Source: a virus. Taken from it: a stretch of 64,000 nt of DNA. Each line of letters starts with the position of its first letter. Positions within the stretch are counted from its first letter, which is position 1. Below the pieces are notes generated by a model that saw nothing but the letters and a program-made list of their open reading frames with translations, was not told the DNA's origin and made no database searches. The stretch lies in the IMG/VR virus record IMGVR_UViG_3300020446_000003, positions 33,461-97,460 of that record. One strand, given 5' to 3'. The position numbers were made by a program, and so were the translations under genes. Below, piece after piece: positions 9,301-17,146 of this stretch.

Positions 9301-9400
9301 AACAGGATATTCTGAAGAAGATATAGAAATTTTTAAACAAAATAATATGGACTTAGAGTTTAATGATACTCAAGAACAAATGATGAATATCTTGTATTAA
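6365..9400 (+). CDS. Large unrecognised virion-associated protein with hydrophobic Gly/Ala segment
   Basis: Encodes 1011 residues that I do not recognise. It opens with MKIIISETQYKK, a short leader like those of neighbouring proteins. Residues about 230-330 are strongly charged coiled coil. Residues about 480-560 hold nine cysteines with aromatic residues (GCKRTRGYK, GGCGC) and may form a disulfide or metal-bound module. Residues about 599-665 form a Gly/Ala-rich hydrophobic segment (IASIAALVVFAPLNTVVPG, then ISYAISAGIDAISAGG and LTLLGGLFSGADAF), the kind of pattern seen before toxin domains in polymorphic toxins and in membrane-inserting phage proteins. The C-terminal 340 residues are helical and charged. 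Its location after the tube and its late-type promoter suggest a structural or ejected protein; that role is inferred. Confidence 0.7.
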   Translation: MKIIISETQYKKVFDNDFLIVSEQVDGISGVAISAAPKLNMGYQPVKPNQFKLNSVPPNLSLNLTEKLLKFGPKGEEIPEIPLPEPAKCAPMGMEFYPTPEGWDWCNSYQKSDSYMGNTVTTYYSNNKKIVVNDSIPVFDFKKIYSDYTVRDSSTYGWLNDAIRSWNDVNGKWGGMQRDANWIKNIYNLSVENIQKLGGDKLLELFSGCNDREDGVCNTDLLYPGVLIEEYIERNIDTQKDFFVQLQREIFKKEQAKKVEEYNKILEKFIEEEKEWDKMYGKAYADLVNAQKEFNTKYQNPNDIHRRNFADNTRVDNSYLNFDPIIKTTEKKEEEKKYIEGVGDALGLDLSDLPLKITSNDLKKKFVDYLRKYYPEFPNLIKGKPNDISDIKWLETNNTLQRLWGKFRVYYAYFKLEKVPPPPVAPDPVSARSFSSREGDELSQKEQQLETLKSIITSITKYNQKFIDQYKYSKYYNSNDKGGCKRTRGYKLVRYNEPCKSAFHRVWEGTGSDRYSFCQENVELSNWKSYCSNDRNGGVWWYKSSKSTGGCGCVTNSMNQFLDQYGQTYTEIDYLTKNIKTDVRTIGEKWDDCIGDWHCVADIASIAALVVFAPLNTVVPGISYAISAGIDAISAGGYIVEGDPGWQINAGLTLLGGLFSGADAFKLAKAGSKAGKLTKWSKALTDTVEDMGKLESKLKKMSKVEADNFWVSQLRTNLGDLSATELKYIDDLLNSVKNIKGDLKDKFSKILEALKPLSKGQKAELSFLLKNPKTTKNFIKLVEKNGWDLAKTLEKYQFVRLGREGLIQASLFGLLTNFSEEIGEKILSSIDMLKELTGINLRPMLGVPDKDPKDGDSEKVKKILKDFKDYRFFAKSIDITLRSSSWREMQEKYDLKVEKDLYDEIFNSEDPIVDTTALTNILAKLDLMYEISKEMEKQNKSKEEIKNKLQQLLDEALKIAVETTGFRDNLNTLEDIRKRTGYSEEDIEIFKQNNMDLEFNDTQEQMMNILY

Positions 9401-9425
9401 TTTACTATTTTTTTAAAAAAACTTA

Positions 9426-9433
9426 ATATTTAT
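9426..9433 (+). promoter_or_regulatory. Late-type promoter element abutting the start codon
   Basis: TTAATATTTATAATT; core ATATTTAT ends four bases before the ATG at 9438. If transcription starts at the usual distance, the mRNA would have almost no leader. Confidence 0.45.
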
Positions 9434-9437
9434 AATT

Positions 9438-10295
9438 ATGGAGAAAAACATTAGTGAAGAAATTAAAAGAATTAAAACTTTATTTACCGAAGAAAGGTTA
9501 TATGGTAACTTAGTAGAAGCAACTAATCCAGATACTAATAATGATAATGTTATAGACGCAACTGAGTTTACTGCTTCTGGTAATGAAATAGATAGGGTTG
9601 AAGCAGAATTATTTTTAACTTCAAATAGTAAACCTAAAGAAAATTTAGTAGATTATTGTTTAAGATCAGGATCAACATTAACATTACCAAAAGAAGTAAT
9701 TGAAAGTAAGGTTCCTGTGTCATCAAAATTTGTAACAAAAATTAATTCGTCAGGTACAAACTGTTTTTGGGAAATGAGAAATCCATCATCTGCAATTATT
9801 ACTGCACCACAAGTTTCGATGGTATATATTTTAGAAGGTTATAAAATGGGATTTTTTGTTAGATTAAGTCCCGTTATTAATTTGAGTACGTTAGCAGATG
9901 CTGCTAAAACTTTGGAATATAGAGATCCTCTTCTTACATCACTAATCACAACTAATGCGGTTAGAAATAAAGAAGAAAAAATTGAGTATCTTAAATTTGT
10001 TGGTAAGTTAAATCCATCTCAATTTTCATCAACACCTAGTTACTCAGACATTGAATACGTAGATTTAAAGTTTACTGGTTTTTATGATACTAAATTTAGG
10101 CAAGCAGAAAACAGATTAGAACAACCATTATTTAAATCATTAGAGCATTTACCAAATGGTGGGTACAGACCATTAGATGGCGGCGGAACTAGAATTGACA
10201 ATTACGCCCCAAAAGTTGATGGAATTATTGAAGAATTAGGTATTTCACCTGGTAGTGGTAAGATAGAGAGTATAATTGATAATTTACAAAGTTAA
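9438..10295 (+). CDS. Unrecognised protein with shared N-terminal tag
   Basis: Encodes 285 residues. The leader MEKNISEEIKRIKTLFTEE matches the leader of the gene at 5264 in about 18 of 25 positions, while the bodies differ. LVE-A at residues 25-28 directly after the tag fits a T4-type prohead protease site. The body is mixed alpha/beta with isolated cysteines (DYCLRSGS, GTNCFWE) and no motif I can name. The start is fixed by the late-type promoter four bases upstream. The stop is three bases from the next ATG, so the two genes form a unit. A packaged virion protein is plausible but unproven. Confidence 0.65.
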   Translation: MEKNISEEIKRIKTLFTEERLYGNLVEATNPDTNNDNVIDATEFTASGNEIDRVEAELFLTSNSKPKENLVDYCLRSGSTLTLPKEVIESKVPVSSKFVTKINSSGTNCFWEMRNPSSAIITAPQVSMVYILEGYKMGFFVRLSPVINLSTLADAAKTLEYRDPLLTSLITTNAVRNKEEKIEYLKFVGKLNPSQFSSTPSYSDIEYVDLKFTGFYDTKFRQAENRLEQPLFKSLEHLPNGGYRPLDGGGTRIDNYAPKVDGIIEELGISPGSGKIESIIDNLQS

Positions 10296-10298
10296 GAT

Positions 10299-12794
10299 AT
10301 GAAAAAGAATTTATTAATAGAGTCTGATAAAATTAAATCCTTAATAAATAGAATGGATAAAAAACTATCCTATGATGAATATGTAATATATGAATCTAAA
10401 CAACTATTAACAGAAATAAGAGTTCCTTTAAAAAATCGTATAAGTGGATCTCTTAACAATATAAGGTTGGGTCGCGTAACAAAGAAAATTAGTAAAGACA
10501 TCGTAAATGACTTAACAAATATAAATAAATTTTTAGATGGTGATGTGAATGTAGTACTTAAAGGTAACACAGATGAAATTATAGAAGCATTAGTAGACAG
10601 TAATGTTTTGGGGTCTACTGAGAAACTCATAGTTAAAAAATATCTAGAAACTATAGATGGATTATCTAGATTAGGTAAGGGTGGACAAAAATCAGATATT
10701 TTAGATGTTTTAGTAAAAGATGGGACACCCTTAAATGAAGCTACAGAATACATGATAGATGTTTTAATTGAGAATCAGGAAGTCGCTTTAAAAAAGTTGA
10801 AGGGTTATGAAGCTAATAAGTTAAGAAAAATAATAGATGACCCTAATAATGTCTCTTTAAGACAAGATTTTATTAGTTCTTTTTTTAGTGATGTATGGAA
10901 AAATTGGGATAATATGAGTGAAAGTTTTAAAGCTAAAGTCATTAGAAAAGTAAAAGATTTAACCACTAAACAAGTACAAGAAATAGCAGCATTAGATGAA
11001 ATAGCTGAGGATATGATAGGTACTAAAGTATTATATAAAACGGTAGATGGTAAGACTAGAATTATTGTAGTCAATGGAGATGGTTTAAGTGATATTGTTG
11101 AAAAAGCACTAAAAGAAAATGGTTGGGCTATAGAGAATTGGAAAACATTTACTCAAAATGCAGGAATGAAAGGGAGTGGTACAAAGCAGGTATTGATGTA
11201 TCTTAAAGCAAAAACTAATCCGATATTTAAGTGGTATAAAAAAAATTGGAAATATATGGCGGGTACTGCTTTAGCCTCAAGAGTCTTAGAATGTTTTTTA
11301 TTAAGTGATAAATGGGAGAAAATGGAAGAAACGGATAAAACAACAAATGAAAAATTTGTTATAGACTATGATTTCTTAGATTGTTTAAAGCCCCAATGGG
11401 TGGGTGAACAAGATTATTACGTACCTGATGATTGGAAACCTAAATATTTTACTTGGGAAGGTATTCTTTTACCATTAGGTGGTCAACTAATAGATTTAAT
11501 TTATTTTGGTGTAAAAAATACTAAATTAATAAGTTTTAAAAAAATGTTACAATATATTAAAATGAAAGTGGGTAATGAATATGTAGATGCAAAAGAAGCG
11601 TTTTTTGATGGTTTTAATTTGATTCAAATTATTAGGAACAAGTGTAGTGTTAATCCTGAAGATGTAAGAATAATGAGAGATGGTATTAAAAATAAGTTAA
11701 AAAGAGATTTAGGTGACGATGTACCAGATGATGAATTTGGTATAGGTATAGATGAAATGTTAGGTTTAGGTATGGATAAATACGAAACTAAATTAGACGA
11801 TTTTATTGATAAATATCAAAATAAAGTAGCAGATCTAGATAAACTAAGAGATGATATTAAAGACCAATATGAAAAGAATAAAAAGTATAAGTTAAAGGTT
11901 AACGTTGATGAATACCCAGAATTAGATTTCACTCCAGACGTAGAGGGTAAACTTAAAGAATCTTGTATTGTCGCACAAACTAATGCAGCGATAAAGAGCT
12001 ATAACGCACACAACGAAATCGCAAAAAGTAGTGAAAAAGAAGGGGCATCTATGGAAGATGTATATGAAAATACTAAATGGAATTTAGAGTGGTATACTAC
12101 AACAGGTAAACTTAATAATGAATCAACACCAAATAATGTTTCCGTAGAAGCTTGTGAATACAATAAAGACAAGTTTAAAAATATGTTACAAATATTTGAA
12201 AACAAAGGTATGAATGTAAAAATAGAAAATTTAGATTCACAAATAGTTTGTAGTAAAGAAAATATGGATAAACTTAAGATGGATTTAGAAAATAGTTATC
12301 TTCTTAAAACTAAAGGAGAAGAAATTATAAATGACTTAGAAAACGATGAAGATGGAGAACGATTATTAGAGTTAGTAAAAAATGAAGAGTCGATTGATGT
12401 TAAAAAATTAGCTCTAAGGTCACTATTTTGTTGGGAGATGAAAACAAATCAGTATTATCCTATAAATTCTTATATTGATATGTTGTTAAACCTAAAATTA
12501 AAAGAAGGTGGAGAAGGCGGAAATTACCTTAAAAATATTGTACTTAACTTACGTGAAAATACTGATTGGAAAAAAGGTAGTGGGGGTTATAATTTTAAAT
12601 TAAAAGGTGAGGTTATTGATACTGTAGGAGAACGAATTTGTAATTGTAGTGATGGTAAAACTAAAAATATTAAATACAATGTTAATGGTACTGAAGTAAA
12701 TGCTTATGATTATTGTATGAAAGCTTTTAAGCAGAAACTTAAAGACGAAGGTATTTTTAATAAGTTTAGTGACGGAAGTAGTGGAAGTCAATAA
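10299..12794 (+). CDS. Large unrecognised helical virion-associated protein
   Basis: Encodes 831 residues, largely helical and rich in Lys, Asp and Glu. The leader MKKNLLIESDKIKSLINRMD resembles the leaders of the neighbouring tagged proteins and is followed by LLTE-I at residues 36-40, a possible processing site. Around residue 320 there is a short amphipathic stretch (YMAGTALASRVLECFLLSD) and near residue 390 a hydrophobic stretch (GILLPLGGQLIDLIYFGV), both too weak to call membrane helices. The C-terminal third contains several cysteines (ACEYN, CNCSD). It follows the preceding tagged gene by three bases. No enzymatic motif is visible and I do not recognise a family. Confidence 0.68.
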   Translation: MKKNLLIESDKIKSLINRMDKKLSYDEYVIYESKQLLTEIRVPLKNRISGSLNNIRLGRVTKKISKDIVNDLTNINKFLDGDVNVVLKGNTDEIIEALVDSNVLGSTEKLIVKKYLETIDGLSRLGKGGQKSDILDVLVKDGTPLNEATEYMIDVLIENQEVALKKLKGYEANKLRKIIDDPNNVSLRQDFISSFFSDVWKNWDNMSESFKAKVIRKVKDLTTKQVQEIAALDEIAEDMIGTKVLYKTVDGKTRIIVVNGDGLSDIVEKALKENGWAIENWKTFTQNAGMKGSGTKQVLMYLKAKTNPIFKWYKKNWKYMAGTALASRVLECFLLSDKWEKMEETDKTTNEKFVIDYDFLDCLKPQWVGEQDYYVPDDWKPKYFTWEGILLPLGGQLIDLIYFGVKNTKLISFKKMLQYIKMKVGNEYVDAKEAFFDGFNLIQIIRNKCSVNPEDVRIMRDGIKNKLKRDLGDDVPDDEFGIGIDEMLGLGMDKYETKLDDFIDKYQNKVADLDKLRDDIKDQYEKNKKYKLKVNVDEYPELDFTPDVEGKLKESCIVAQTNAAIKSYNAHNEIAKSSEKEGASMEDVYENTKWNLEWYTTTGKLNNESTPNNVSVEACEYNKDKFKNMLQIFENKGMNVKIENLDSQIVCSKENMDKLKMDLENSYLLKTKGEEIINDLENDEDGERLLELVKNEESIDVKKLALRSLFCWEMKTNQYYPINSYIDMLLNLKLKEGGEGGNYLKNIVLNLRENTDWKKGSGGYNFKLKGEVIDTVGERICNCSDGKTKNIKYNVNGTEVNAYDYCMKAFKQKLKDEGIFNKFSDGSSGSQ

Positions 12795-12873
12795 TAAGAC
12801 TAATACATAAAAAAAAATAAGTTTCATACTATTTATTTTATATAATAAATAATTAAATTTTAAAAAAAGTTTT

Positions 12874-13659
12874 ATGGAAAATGTACACAATAATATATTG
12901 GATCCTAATTATATTCCTGAAGAATTAAAAACACCTTATGATGTTATTGAATTACCTTCACAAGGATTATTATATAAGGATAAATTATCTAAAGTAAAAA
13001 TAGAATTTTTAACTGCAATGGATGAGAATATTTTAAGTTCTCCTAACTTAAGTTCTAATCCTAATGAAATGATTAATTTATTAATTAAAAATAAAGTTAA
13101 AGATTTAAATATGTCTCCTGAAGATTTATTAGATGGTGATAGAATGGCGATTTTAATATTTTTAAGAGCAACTGCATTTGGGCATATGTATCAACAAATG
13201 GTTTACGATCCTTCAGAAGAGGACTTTGTTGAAGTGGAAATAGATTTAACTCAATTAGAACATAAAAAATTATTAATTAAACCAGATAATAATGACGAAT
13301 TTGATTTTATTTTACCTTCGTCAAAAAAGTTGATTAAATTTAAATTTCTTACTGCAGGTGATGAAGAGTCTATAGATAATTACGATAAAGAGTTAATGAA
13401 AAGGAGAGGTGACAATTTATCACAAAAAATTACTTTAAGATTAGAAAAATGTGTTACAGAAATTGATGGGGAAAGGGATAAAATTAAAATATCTAATATT
13501 TTAAAGAAATTACCTATTATGGATTCTAGAACTTTAAGAAAGTATATAGAAAAAAATGAACCAGGAATAAATATGGAAACAAAAGGTCGGACTCAGGGGG
13601 GAGGGTCCGTTAGTTGCTTTCTTACACTCGGAGCAAATTTTTTCTGGCCTCAACTCTAA
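12874..13659 (+). CDS. gp26: Baseplate hub assembly protein, gp26-like
   Basis: Encodes 261 residues of the T4 gp26-type baseplate family that works with the tape measure in hub assembly. Typical parts are the N-terminal IELPSQGLLYKDK (Pro-Ser-x-Gly-x-x-Tyr), a hydrophobic helix after LLDGDRMAILIFLRATAFG, the middle strand KFKFLTAGDEESID, and the ending LGANFFWPQL. The usual CxxC pair before the final FFWP is missing; instead the codons there are unusually GC-rich and include a G6 tract (13596-13601). A second coherent reading frame overlaps the 3' end and continues past this stop, see the entry at 13571. A variant late-type element (CTATTTAT) lies at 12829-12836. Confidence 0.8.
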   Translation: MENVHNNILDPNYIPEELKTPYDVIELPSQGLLYKDKLSKVKIEFLTAMDENILSSPNLSSNPNEMINLLIKNKVKDLNMSPEDLLDGDRMAILIFLRATAFGHMYQQMVYDPSEEDFVEVEIDLTQLEHKKLLIKPDNNDEFDFILPSSKKLIKFKFLTAGDEESIDNYDKELMKRRGDNLSQKITLRLEKCVTEIDGERDKIKISNILKKLPIMDSRTLRKYIEKNEPGINMETKGRTQGGGSVSCFLTLGANFFWPQL

Positions 13660-13795
13660 TTTTTTACAACATTTACATAAAGAAATTTCTTTTTTAGTTA
13701 AGAAAGGTGGGTTTACTTATTCCGATATTATGGTAATGCCTACATATTCTAGAAGAATTTTTATAGAAAACCTTAAACCAAAAGACAATAAATAA
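13571..13795 (+). CDS. Out-of-frame hub-chaperone extension (gp51-like), probably made by recoding
   Basis: In the +1 frame relative to the gp26-like gene, a frame opens after a TAA at 13568-13570 and runs to TAA at 13793-13795. It has no ATG, GTG or TTG before residue 50, yet its peptide is coherent: FSGLNSNFLQHLHKEI then LVKKGGFTYSDIMVMP and RRIFIENLK. This matches the look of short hub-assembly or tail-chaperone proteins (a Gly-Phe-Tyr turn followed by a Met-Pro-x-x-x-R-R motif). The G6 tract at 13596-13601 would let a glycyl-tRNA reading GGG shift by +1 (or -2) into this frame, producing a longer gp26 variant. A one-base assembly error is the main alternative. The coordinates are those of the open frame; the real translation start is unknown. 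Confidence 0.55.
   Translation: MWKQKVGLRGEGPLVAFLHSEQIFSGLNSNFLQHLHKEISFLVKKGGFTYSDIMVMPTYSRRIFIENLKPKDNK
13588..13609 (+). promoter_or_regulatory. GC-rich hairpin with G6 tract in its loop (candidate recoding element)
   Basis: CGGACTC (13588-13594) pairs with GGGTCCG (13603-13609) with one T-G wobble, leaving AGGGGGGA as the loop. Its G/C density stands out sharply from the surrounding AT-rich sequence. It lies exactly where the frame must change between the gp26-like product and the downstream frame. Confidence 0.5.
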
Positions 13796-13805
13796 TTTTT
13801 TATAG

Positions 13806-13813
13806 ATATTTAT
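13806..13813 (+). promoter_or_regulatory. Late-type promoter element
   Basis: TAGATATTTATTAATA; core ATATTTAT 19 bases before the ATG at 13833. Confidence 0.45.
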
Positions 13814-13832
13814 TAATAAAAAAACTTCAATA

Positions 13833-15032
13833 ATGAAAGATTTAGAATATTTTAATAGATTAATAGAGGATGTTGTTGTACATGTTGATGGATTAATAGT
13901 AGAACAAAGTGAAAAGGAAGATTACGAACAAGAAAAGACAGATGCTGAATTAATACAAGATATAATAGATGCTTCCGAAAGTAATCCAAATGAGGATGTA
14001 GATGTCCAACAATTATTTGATGATTTAGAAGAAGGAGAATTTAGAAAAGCTTTTGGTGTAGAAGAAGCTGATATTGATAGGTGGTTTAGAGAACATCCAA
14101 ATGTAGATTATGTTATAGAAGGTGGAAAACAAGTGGGTAAAACAATAAGTAAAACAACATATACTGCAATTAGAACATTTAGAGCACAAGCTCAAGCGCG
14201 TAAATTTGCTAGTCAAAATACATTAAAAAAATTAATATCTAAAGAAGGTACTAAATCTTATTGTCATTGTTTAAAATTAGTGAGAACTTTTATTGATATG
14301 GACGATCCATCTGATGAAGCAACTAAATGTCCAGAAATAAATAGAGCTATGTGTAGAAGTAATTTTGAAACCTCTTTTAATGCAGAAATTGCTACTTTAA
14401 ATTCTTATGATCGAGAAATACAAGAAAAACATTATGATGATTGTTTAGAAAAATATGGGGGTTTTCGGAATATAGGTAAAAAATTATGGAGTCTTAACTA
14501 TAGACAACAAGTGGATAAAAACCAACAATGTAAAAAATGGGATAAAAATATTAAACAAACCGTATCAGATATTATGAGTAAACTTACTTCAATGGCAAGT
14601 GAATGGTTTGTGACGACTCAAGATTTTAAAAAGAAAATGTCAACAGAAGGTGATAGTATTGCGGCTAAACTTATAGTATTTGATAAAATTCGTATAAAGT
14701 TTGATGACGATGTGTTTGACCCAAATAACAGTAGTCCACCTCCTCCTGCATGTCCTTCTGGTGGTTCAACTTTTCCTAATTGTGTACCTAATAGTGAAAA
14801 ACTTGATGCTGGTGAATATACATTTGAACCTTTAAGTGCTAGTCCTTTTAGTAAAGGTAATACAGTAATGTTTGCACACGGTTCTTACAGAATGTTAATG
14901 ACGTTTAAAAATTCTACTAGATTAGCGCCAAATAGTGGTAGTTTAACTTTTTACACAAAAAGTACGGCAACTTCGGCTGAAAGTCCTAAAGTTAAATGGA
15001 AAGGAACAATAACTAGAATGGATGCTTTATAA
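13833..15032 (+). CDS. Unrecognised virion-associated protein, cysteine-bearing
   Basis: Encodes 399 residues. The acidic N-terminal leader MKDLEYFNRLIEDVVVHV is followed by LIVE-Q at residues 21-25, comparable with the leader-plus-cleavage pattern of neighbouring proteins. A charged region to about residue 100 precedes a helical part with spaced cysteines (SYCHCLKL, KCPEINRAMC, DDCLEK, QCKKW). A Pro-rich linker (SSPPPPACPSGG) near residue 305 leads to a C-terminal beta domain of about 85 residues that may be a small carbohydrate- or surface-binding module. It lies between the hub chaperone and the tape measure. No family is recognised. Confidence 0.65.
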   Translation: MKDLEYFNRLIEDVVVHVDGLIVEQSEKEDYEQEKTDAELIQDIIDASESNPNEDVDVQQLFDDLEEGEFRKAFGVEEADIDRWFREHPNVDYVIEGGKQVGKTISKTTYTAIRTFRAQAQARKFASQNTLKKLISKEGTKSYCHCLKLVRTFIDMDDPSDEATKCPEINRAMCRSNFETSFNAEIATLNSYDREIQEKHYDDCLEKYGGFRNIGKKLWSLNYRQQVDKNQQCKKWDKNIKQTVSDIMSKLTSMASEWFVTTQDFKKKMSTEGDSIAAKLIVFDKIRIKFDDDVFDPNNSSPPPPACPSGGSTFPNCVPNSEKLDAGEYTFEPLSASPFSKGNTVMFAHGSYRMLMTFKNSTRLAPNSGSLTFYTKSTATSAESPKVKWKGTITRMDAL

Positions 15033-15058
15033 TAAAAAATTTTAAAAGTTAATAAATT

Positions 15059-16948
15059 ATGGCAGAGTTCGATGATGATTGGTATAAAGAACAATCAGGT
15101 AATCTTAAAAAATTATTAGATGAAACTAAGACTTTTTATAGTCAGGTTGATGGTTTAAGTAGGAAAACACGTCAAAGGGAAAAACAAGAAGTAGAAGATT
15201 TACTTAAAAAATTAAAATCTCAAGTCGAATTAGGTGGTGAAGAAGCTAAAAATGCCAAAGAATTAATTAAATTAGCACAAAAAAGATTAAAAGTTATTAC
15301 TTCTCAATACGAAGTAACAGGAAGAATTAGACAAGAAACACAACAAACTTTACAAGATTTTAAAAAGTTTATTGAGACGAGTGCTGCTCAATACAACTAC
15401 GCACAAAAAATTGCTAAAGAATACTTAACAGTAAGTAGAAATATAGGTGTTAGTGGTGCACATCAAGAAAGATTAACTAAAAACTTTAAAATGTCGTTAC
15501 CTGAAGTAGAACAATTAGGTGGTAGTTTAGAAGATGTTACAGATATTATGCAAACAATGGCGGAAGAATCAGGTAGAGCTAGAATTTTAGATCCTAGTGA
15601 TGTAACAAATATTGAAGAAATTGCTAGAGCATTAAATATGAGTGCTAGTGAAACTACAAAGATGTCAGAAACGTTTGATCTTATGGGAATATCTACTGAA
15701 AGTATGAAAAATAGTTTACAAGATGTTTATAAAGAATCAAGTAAATTAGGATTGAACGCTAATAAGGTAGTAAAACAATTAAGTAATAATATGAAGTCTA
15801 TACAGTCTTATTCATTTTCAAGTGGAGTAAGAGGTATGACTGAAATGGCTAAACAAGCAGTAAGAATGAGGATAGATGTATCTGATGTTTTACAAATGGC
15901 TGATAAATTTTATCAACCCGAAGCTGCAATTGAAGCAGCAGCTAATTTACAAATGTTAGGTGGGGATATAGCTAAAGCGTTTGGTGATCCATTTGAAACT
16001 ATGTATATGGCTCGTAATAAACCTGAAGAATTGGCTAAAAAATTAGGTGACATGACTGAAAACATGTTACAATTTAATGAAGAAAGTGGTAGATACGAAC
16101 TTCCAGCAGAAGCTAGAATGCAATTGAAAGCTGCAGGTGATCAGTTAGGAATTAATACTGAAAAAATGGTTGAGATGGCTAGACAATCTAGTAAAATCAA
16201 AGACTTAAAGATGAAATTCACTGCAATTGGTGACAACGATATGAAAGAGAATTTAGCATCATTAGCTAAATTTTCGGAAGAGAAGGGTGAATTTGTTATA
16301 CAACATAATGGGGAAGAATTAGGATTAAATGAAATTTCTGATGGAATGGCTGAAGAAATAATGGACGCCAATGCTAATGAAGGGAAAACAGATAGTGATT
16401 TATTTAAAAATATTGCCATTAACACTCAAACTATGAGTGAACAATTAGCTAGTTTAAAAGAGAGTAGTATGGCAACTATTGCAGGAACAACAGATTTATA
16501 TGAAATTACTGCAGAACAAATGAAAAAATCTTTAGTTACACCATTAAAAAAGAGTATGGAAACGGCACAACAATCTTTTATTGAAAATTTCAGTCCTAAA
16601 AGTTTATTTGAAGGTGATACATGGAAAAATACGTTAATGGGGTTTGAAGAAATAAAACAAGAATCTTTAGATTCATTAGAAGAGTATTATAGGGACGTAT
16701 TAAATATCCCATTACCTGAAGATAATGTAACACCAGGTCCCGATAATGAAAATAACAATGACAATGTTAATCCCGCTCCTATGGCAAGCACACAAAATAT
16801 TAATTTAGATGTTGCAATAAATGGAGATGGAACGTTTACACCTGCACAAATGGATATGATTTCTAATAAAATTACACAAAAAATTGTAAATGGGATTGAA
16901 GTAAAATCAGATGGACAAGATATTGAGGTAGTACTTAATATAACTTAA
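15059..16948 (+). CDS. Tail tape measure protein
   Basis: Encodes 629 residues, almost entirely helical, with a charged coiled-coil start (residues about 1-130) and a long amphipathic middle rich in Met, Ala and Gln (LGGSLEDVTDIMQTMAEE, ANLQMLGGDIAKAFGDPF), as in tail tape measure proteins. These proteins fill the tube and set tail length. The size is close to T4 gp29 (about 590), so a tail of roughly 100 nm is expected. The C-terminus has a polar Asn/Asp/Pro linker and a final compact domain (INLDVAINGDGTFTPAQMD). It follows the gp26-like gene with one gene between, which fits the usual chaperone-before-tape-measure order. Confidence 0.8.
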   Translation: MAEFDDDWYKEQSGNLKKLLDETKTFYSQVDGLSRKTRQREKQEVEDLLKKLKSQVELGGEEAKNAKELIKLAQKRLKVITSQYEVTGRIRQETQQTLQDFKKFIETSAAQYNYAQKIAKEYLTVSRNIGVSGAHQERLTKNFKMSLPEVEQLGGSLEDVTDIMQTMAEESGRARILDPSDVTNIEEIARALNMSASETTKMSETFDLMGISTESMKNSLQDVYKESSKLGLNANKVVKQLSNNMKSIQSYSFSSGVRGMTEMAKQAVRMRIDVSDVLQMADKFYQPEAAIEAAANLQMLGGDIAKAFGDPFETMYMARNKPEELAKKLGDMTENMLQFNEESGRYELPAEARMQLKAAGDQLGINTEKMVEMARQSSKIKDLKMKFTAIGDNDMKENLASLAKFSEEKGEFVIQHNGEELGLNEISDGMAEEIMDANANEGKTDSDLFKNIAINTQTMSEQLASLKESSMATIAGTTDLYEITAEQMKKSLVTPLKKSMETAQQSFIENFSPKSLFEGDTWKNTLMGFEEIKQESLDSLEEYYRDVLNIPLPEDNVTPGPDNENNNDNVNPAPMASTQNINLDVAINGDGTFTPAQMDMISNKITQKIVNGIEVKSDGQDIEVVLNIT

Positions 16949-16967
16949 AAAAAAATCATTTACACTA

Positions 16968-16998
16968 TTGACTTTTTGAAAAATATTTTCTATATTTG
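16968..16998 (+). promoter_or_regulatory. Host-type promoter (TTG-N20-TATATTTG) ahead of baseplate operon
   Basis: TTG at 16968-16970, 20-base spacer, TATATTTG at 16991-16998, matching the Bacteroidota primary-sigma pattern of a -33 TTG and a -7 TAnnTTTG. It would give a leader of about 145 bases for the gene at 17147, which also has a late-type element at 17124. Confidence 0.75.
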
Positions 16999-17123
16999 AC
17001 CAGAAATAGACCTTAAAAATTATAAATAATTATTAAAACTAGAATAAATATAATAAAAAAACTAGTAATAATCTATTAATTATATATAATATATAATTTT
17101 ATCTCCTGAAATTTCTGATTTAA

Positions 17124-17131
17124 ATATTTAT
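17124..17131 (+). promoter_or_regulatory. Late-type promoter element
   Basis: TAAATATTTATATAG; core ATATTTAT 15 bases before the ATG at 17147. Together with the host-type promoter upstream this gives the baseplate operon two promoters of different class. Confidence 0.45.
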
Positions 17132-17146
17132 ATAGAAAGAATATTT

